64,000 nt of DNA from Flavipsychrobacter sp. (GTDB lineage: Bacteria > Bacteroidota > Bacteroidia > Chitinophagales > Chitinophagaceae), in the NCBI GenBank assembly GCA_016787265.1, contig JAEUVF010000012.1, positions 244,463 through 308,462 of the forward strand, read 5' to 3'. The translations under genes were made by a program, and so were the position numbers. Every line of letters starts with the position of its first letter. Position 1 is the stretch's first letter. Shown here piece after piece: positions 61,250 to 64,000 of this stretch. The notes beneath the pieces were generated by a model, which was not told the DNA's origin, searched no databases, and worked only from the letters and a program-made list of their open reading frames with translations.

Positions 61250-62908
61250 ATGTTGCAGGAACTGAGAATCCGGAATTATGCTATCATAGATGAACTGGAC
61301 ATCCGCTTTGATGGAGGTCTTACGATTATTACAGGTGAAACAGGTGCGGGTAAATCCATTTTAATGGGAGCCCTCTCGCTTATTTTAGGACAGCGTGCAG
61401 ACAGCAGTGTAATCCTAAACCGCGAGAAAAAAACCGTAGTGGAAGGCATTTTCTCAGTGCCAGACAAGCCGGAGGTCAAACAATTTCTGGAGGCCGAAGA
61501 ACTGGACCTCCAGGATGAACTCATCCTGAGACGCGAAATTAGTCCCAATGGCAAGTCCCGAGCTTTTATAAACGATACCCCGGCCTCAGTTACTCAGTTG
61601 CAGGATTTATCCTCCCTGCTGGTTGATCTGCACCGCCAGTTTGATACGCTTTCCCTTGGTTCTTCTGATTTTCAGATGATGGTGATGGATGCAATGGCCA
61701 ATCACCCGGACCTGATCAATCAATATCAGCAAAAATACCAGCACTGGCTTACCAGTAAAAAACAACTGGCTGCAATAGAAGAACAAAAGCTCAACAGCAC
61801 CAAAGAGCAGGATTATCTGCAATTCTTATTCAATGAACTGGAGGAGGCTTCATTCAGGGAGAATGAACTGGAAGAACTGGAAGAGGAAAGCAAGCTGCTC
61901 AACAGTTCTGAAGGTATCAAGCTTGCGCTTTCCAATCTTACACAACAACTAAAATACAGTGAGCAGCCGGTTGTGCAAACGCTCAAGCAGCTGGCACAAC
62001 AGATAGCACCCTTTACAGATACAATTGCTGAACTGAAGGAACTGCAGGCTCGCCTCACAGCAACCCAGATCGAACTTGATGATTTAGCAGAAGAAGCGGA
62101 TCGCCTGGGTGATAAAGTGAATTATGACGCCGAACGCATATCGCAAATTGAAGAGCGTCTGAACATTGGTTATAAACTGCTCAAGAAGCATGGGTTCCAG
62201 GAAACAAAGCAATTGGTAGCCTTGCACGAAGAGCTCAGTGGCCGTCTTGGAAATATCGAAGAGCTGGATGATAAAATCCGGATACTACAACAACAGGTCG
62301 CGACTGCCGAACAGGAAATGAAAAACCTGGGCGGACGAATCAGCGAGGGTAGGAAAAAGCAAATTCCTTCAATTGAAAAGCAGGTAAATCAATTATTGGT
62401 AAGAGTGGGGATGGTGAATGCCCGATTGAAAGTGCAGATGGAAACAGTTGAGCCGGGTACCACCGGCATGGATGTTATCGACTTTTTATTTGATGCCAAT
62501 AAGAGTAACCAGTTCGCATCCATCCGAAAAGTAGCCAGTGGGGGAGAACTAAGCCGGTTGATGTTATGTATCAAATCGCTCATTGCTAAAAAAGTGAACC
62601 TGCCCACCATGATATTTGATGAAATTGATACTGGTATTTCTGGTGAAGCGAGTTTGCAGGTCGGAATGATTATGAAGGAACTGTCCTCCAGTCGCCAGGT
62701 AATCTGCATCACCCACCAGCCGCAGATTGCCGGCAAAGCGGATCGTCATCTATTCGTGTACAAAGAAAAGGCAGGTAAAACGATTCAAACCAATATCAGG
62801 GTATTAAGCCAGGCGGAGCGGGTGATAGCAATCGCACAAATGATTGGTGGCGATAAACCATCTGCAATCGCAATAGAAAATGCAAAGGAACTGCTGGCGA
62901 ACGCCTAA
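61250..62908 (+). CDS. recN: DNA repair protein RecN
   Basis: A 552-residue SMC-like ATPase for double-strand break repair. Walker A ITGETGAGKS is near residue 27, a long coiled coil runs through about 150-375, the ABC signature ASGGELSRLMLC and Walker B PTMIFDEIDTG lie near the C-terminus. Length is normal for RecN. A CATATTTG near-match to the -7 box lies just five bases before the ATG, suggesting a very short leader. It lies after a terminator and a REP-like element, so it has its own promoter. Confidence 0.96.
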   Translation: MLQELRIRNYAIIDELDIRFDGGLTIITGETGAGKSILMGALSLILGQRADSSVILNREKKTVVEGIFSVPDKPEVKQFLEAEELDLQDELILRREISPNGKSRAFINDTPASVTQLQDLSSLLVDLHRQFDTLSLGSSDFQMMVMDAMANHPDLINQYQQKYQHWLTSKKQLAAIEEQKLNSTKEQDYLQFLFNELEEASFRENELEELEEESKLLNSSEGIKLALSNLTQQLKYSEQPVVQTLKQLAQQIAPFTDTIAELKELQARLTATQIELDDLAEEADRLGDKVNYDAERISQIEERLNIGYKLLKKHGFQETKQLVALHEELSGRLGNIEELDDKIRILQQQVATAEQEMKNLGGRISEGRKKQIPSIEKQVNQLLVRVGMVNARLKVQMETVEPGTTGMDVIDFLFDANKSNQFASIRKVASGGELSRLMLCIKSLIAKKVNLPTMIFDEIDTGISGEASLQVGMIMKELSSSRQVICITHQPQIAGKADRHLFVYKEKAGKTIQTNIRVLSQAERVIAIAQMIGGDKPSAIAIENAKELLANA

Positions 62909-62967
62909 AAATACCCGTAACTGCTTATTTTCGCTCCGAAATAACTATTCAATTTTAAATTTTCATT

Positions 62968-63783
62968 ATGGCCTATAATTTATTGAAAGGCAAAAGAGGT
63001 ATCATATCCGGAGCATTGGATGAAAACTCCATCGCCTGGAAAGTGGCAGAAAAAGCGCATGCTGAAGGTGCAACCATTGTTTTGACCAATGCACCCATCG
63101 CGATGCGTATGGGAGAGATCAAGAAACTGGCTGAGAAGACAGGTTCAGAGATCATTCCGGCCGATGCTACCAATATGGAGGAACTGGAGAATCTCTTCAC
63201 CAAATCCCAGGAAGTGCTGGGTGGGAAAATTGACTTCCTCCTGCATTCAATTGGCATGAGTGTGAATATCCGCAAGAATATTCCATATACAGAATTGAAT
63301 TACGATTATTTCCAGAAGGGGATAGATGTTTCCGCACTGTCTTTGCATAAAATGCTGGCAGCAGCAAAAAAACTGGATGCTATCAATGAATGGGGAAGTG
63401 TGGTGGCGTTGACCTATATGGCAGCACAAAGAACCTATCCTTTTTATACTGATATGGCGGATATCAAAGCAATGCTGGAATCCATCGCCCGCAGTTTTGG
63501 GTACCATTACGGAAAAGACAAAAAAGTTCGAATTAACACAGTATCACAATCGCCCACCAAAACCACGGCCGGTACAGGGATTAAAGGCTTTGGTGATTTT
63601 TACGATTATGCTAACGCGATCGCACCCCTTGGCAATGCCACTGCGGAAGATTGTGCAAATTACTGTATTACCCTGTTCTCTGACCTGACCCGTATGGTGA
63701 CCATGCAGAACCTCTTCCATGATGGTGGTTATTCTACTACCGGGGTGAGCATGGAAGTGATGACAAGCCTGGGAGCGGAATGA
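62968..63783 (+). CDS. fabI: Enoyl-[acyl-carrier-protein] reductase FabI
   Basis: A 271-residue short-chain dehydrogenase-type enoyl-ACP reductase, the last step of each fatty-acid elongation cycle. The cofactor loop is SGALDENSIAWKVA, the catalytic pair is Tyr and Lys in PFYTDMADIKAML with the FabI spacing (Tyr-x6-Lys), and the substrate loop starts at NTVSQSPTKT. Length fits FabI. A TATTTTCG near-match to the -7 box lies 33 bases before the ATG. It ends before repeat sequences and a strong terminator. Confidence 0.95.
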   Translation: MAYNLLKGKRGIISGALDENSIAWKVAEKAHAEGATIVLTNAPIAMRMGEIKKLAEKTGSEIIPADATNMEELENLFTKSQEVLGGKIDFLLHSIGMSVNIRKNIPYTELNYDYFQKGIDVSALSLHKMLAAAKKLDAINEWGSVVALTYMAAQRTYPFYTDMADIKAMLESIARSFGYHYGKDKKVRINTVSQSPTKTTAGTGIKGFGDFYDYANAIAPLGNATAEDCANYCITLFSDLTRMVTMQNLFHDGGYSTTGVSMEVMTSLGAE

Positions 63784-63789
63784 AGGAAG

Positions 63790-63817
63790 TGAGAATTATG
63801 AATTATGAATTAGGAAC
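63790..63817. repeat. Heptanucleotide-type repeat after fabI
   Basis: Units TGAGAAT, TATGAAT, TATGAAT and TAGGAAC start six bases after the fabI stop. The AAGTGAGA entry shared with the arrays at 49950 and 61058 suggests a common origin, though the unit here is AT-rich. Confidence 0.6.
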
Positions 63818-63847
63818 ACTTTCCCAAATTCATAATTCATAATTCTC
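63791..63847. repeat. Perfect 21-base inverted repeat downstream of fabI
   Basis: Arms at 63791-63811 and 63827-63847 are exact reverse complements, built on the GAATTAT repeat, with a 15-base loop. It could form a long AT-rich hairpin in the fabI mRNA tail. Confidence 0.85.
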
Positions 63848-63860
63848 AAATCATAATTGA

Positions 63861-63898
63861 AAAGAGGCTGTCTCAAAAGAGGCGGCCTCTTTCTTTTT
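63861..63898 (+). terminator. Strong hairpin terminator after fabI
   Basis: Fourteen-base arms at 63861-63874 and 63879-63892 pair with two G-U wobbles around AAAA, followed by a T-rich tail. The gene end is probably here. Confidence 0.88.
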
Positions 63899-64000
63899 CA
63901 GTATAGGGAGCTTTATGGAGGCTGGTATGGGTAATGTTGCTAGTGTACGTTTTGTTTCAAAATTGGAAGGTAAGGAGGTGAGTGTTGCGTTATTGTGTTG

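Noticed and set aside
63915..64000. Open frame reaching the right edge (ATG at 63915)
   Set aside because: It follows a terminator and could begin a gene, but 28 codons with no motif are too few to call.

Overview
The window looks like chromosome from a member of the Bacteroidota, most likely Chitinophagaceae or a close relative. The evidence is two PKD-rich proteins with type IX secretion system (T9SS) type B sorting domains, each next to a PorP/SprF-type outer-membrane gene, two T9SS type A sorting domains, typical Bacteroidota signal peptides, and TAnnTTTG boxes close to several start codons. I saw no rRNA, tRNA, CRISPR array, phage genes or intact insertion sequence. The genus call is inference.

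Region by region. (1) Positions 1-7500: a partial aldehyde dehydrogenase, a decayed RNA-binding (RRM) gene, a GH20-like hydrolase with an S10 peptidase, a small secreted protein, a sialate O-acetylesterase-like enzyme, a NIPSNAP protein and a protein-methyltransferase-like gene. (2) 7500-16100: a uronate locus with a LacI regulator, a sugar-porter MFS protein, kduI, a DUF4861 lipoprotein, KDG kinase, KDPG aldolase, an ExuT-like transporter and a ROK kinase. A LacI-type palindrome sits just upstream of kduI. (3) 16100-20500: polysaccharide assembly, with two GT2 glycosyltransferases, a degenerate receiver protein behind a structured leader, and a sugar-phosphate transferase carrying a receiver-like N-terminus. 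(4) 20500-28000: recG, then a T9SS cargo/PorP pair and a small beta-barrel protein. (5) 28000-33400: two LOG-family genes around an SSS symporter, an O-methyltransferase, a glucosaminidase-LysM protein and hpt. (6) 33400-46800: a VWA protein, a TPR-sensor adenylate cyclase, a giant subtilase-like secreted protein with SLRGIV hexapeptide arrays, and an operon of HD phosphohydrolase, nucleotide-transporter-like/HEAT protein and stand-alone cyclic-nucleotide-binding protein. (7) 46800-64000: grpE-dnaJ, rlmI, a minimal T9SS-tail protein, a peroxiredoxin, a second PorP/PKD pair, a lipoprotein and M32 carboxypeptidase, a DinB-like protein, a Nif3 protein, a zinc-ribbon coiled-coil protein, recN and fabI.

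How the genes work together. The uronate genes cover 4-deoxy-5-ketouronate isomerisation (KduI), phosphorylation of KDG and aldol cleavage to pyruvate plus glyceraldehyde 3-phosphate. The KduD step is not in the window. The cyclase, the cNMP-binding protein and the HD protein could form a cyclic-nucleotide circuit, but that is inference.

The less ordinary signals are the hexapeptide arrays, the split transporter/cNMP-binding operon, the pseudo-receiver fused to a sugar transferase, heptanucleotide repeats that begin at or near stop codons, palindromes inside coding sequence, and two genes (recG and the VWA gene) with no ATG, GTG or TTG at the expected start. I found no clear, complete new defence or mobile system.
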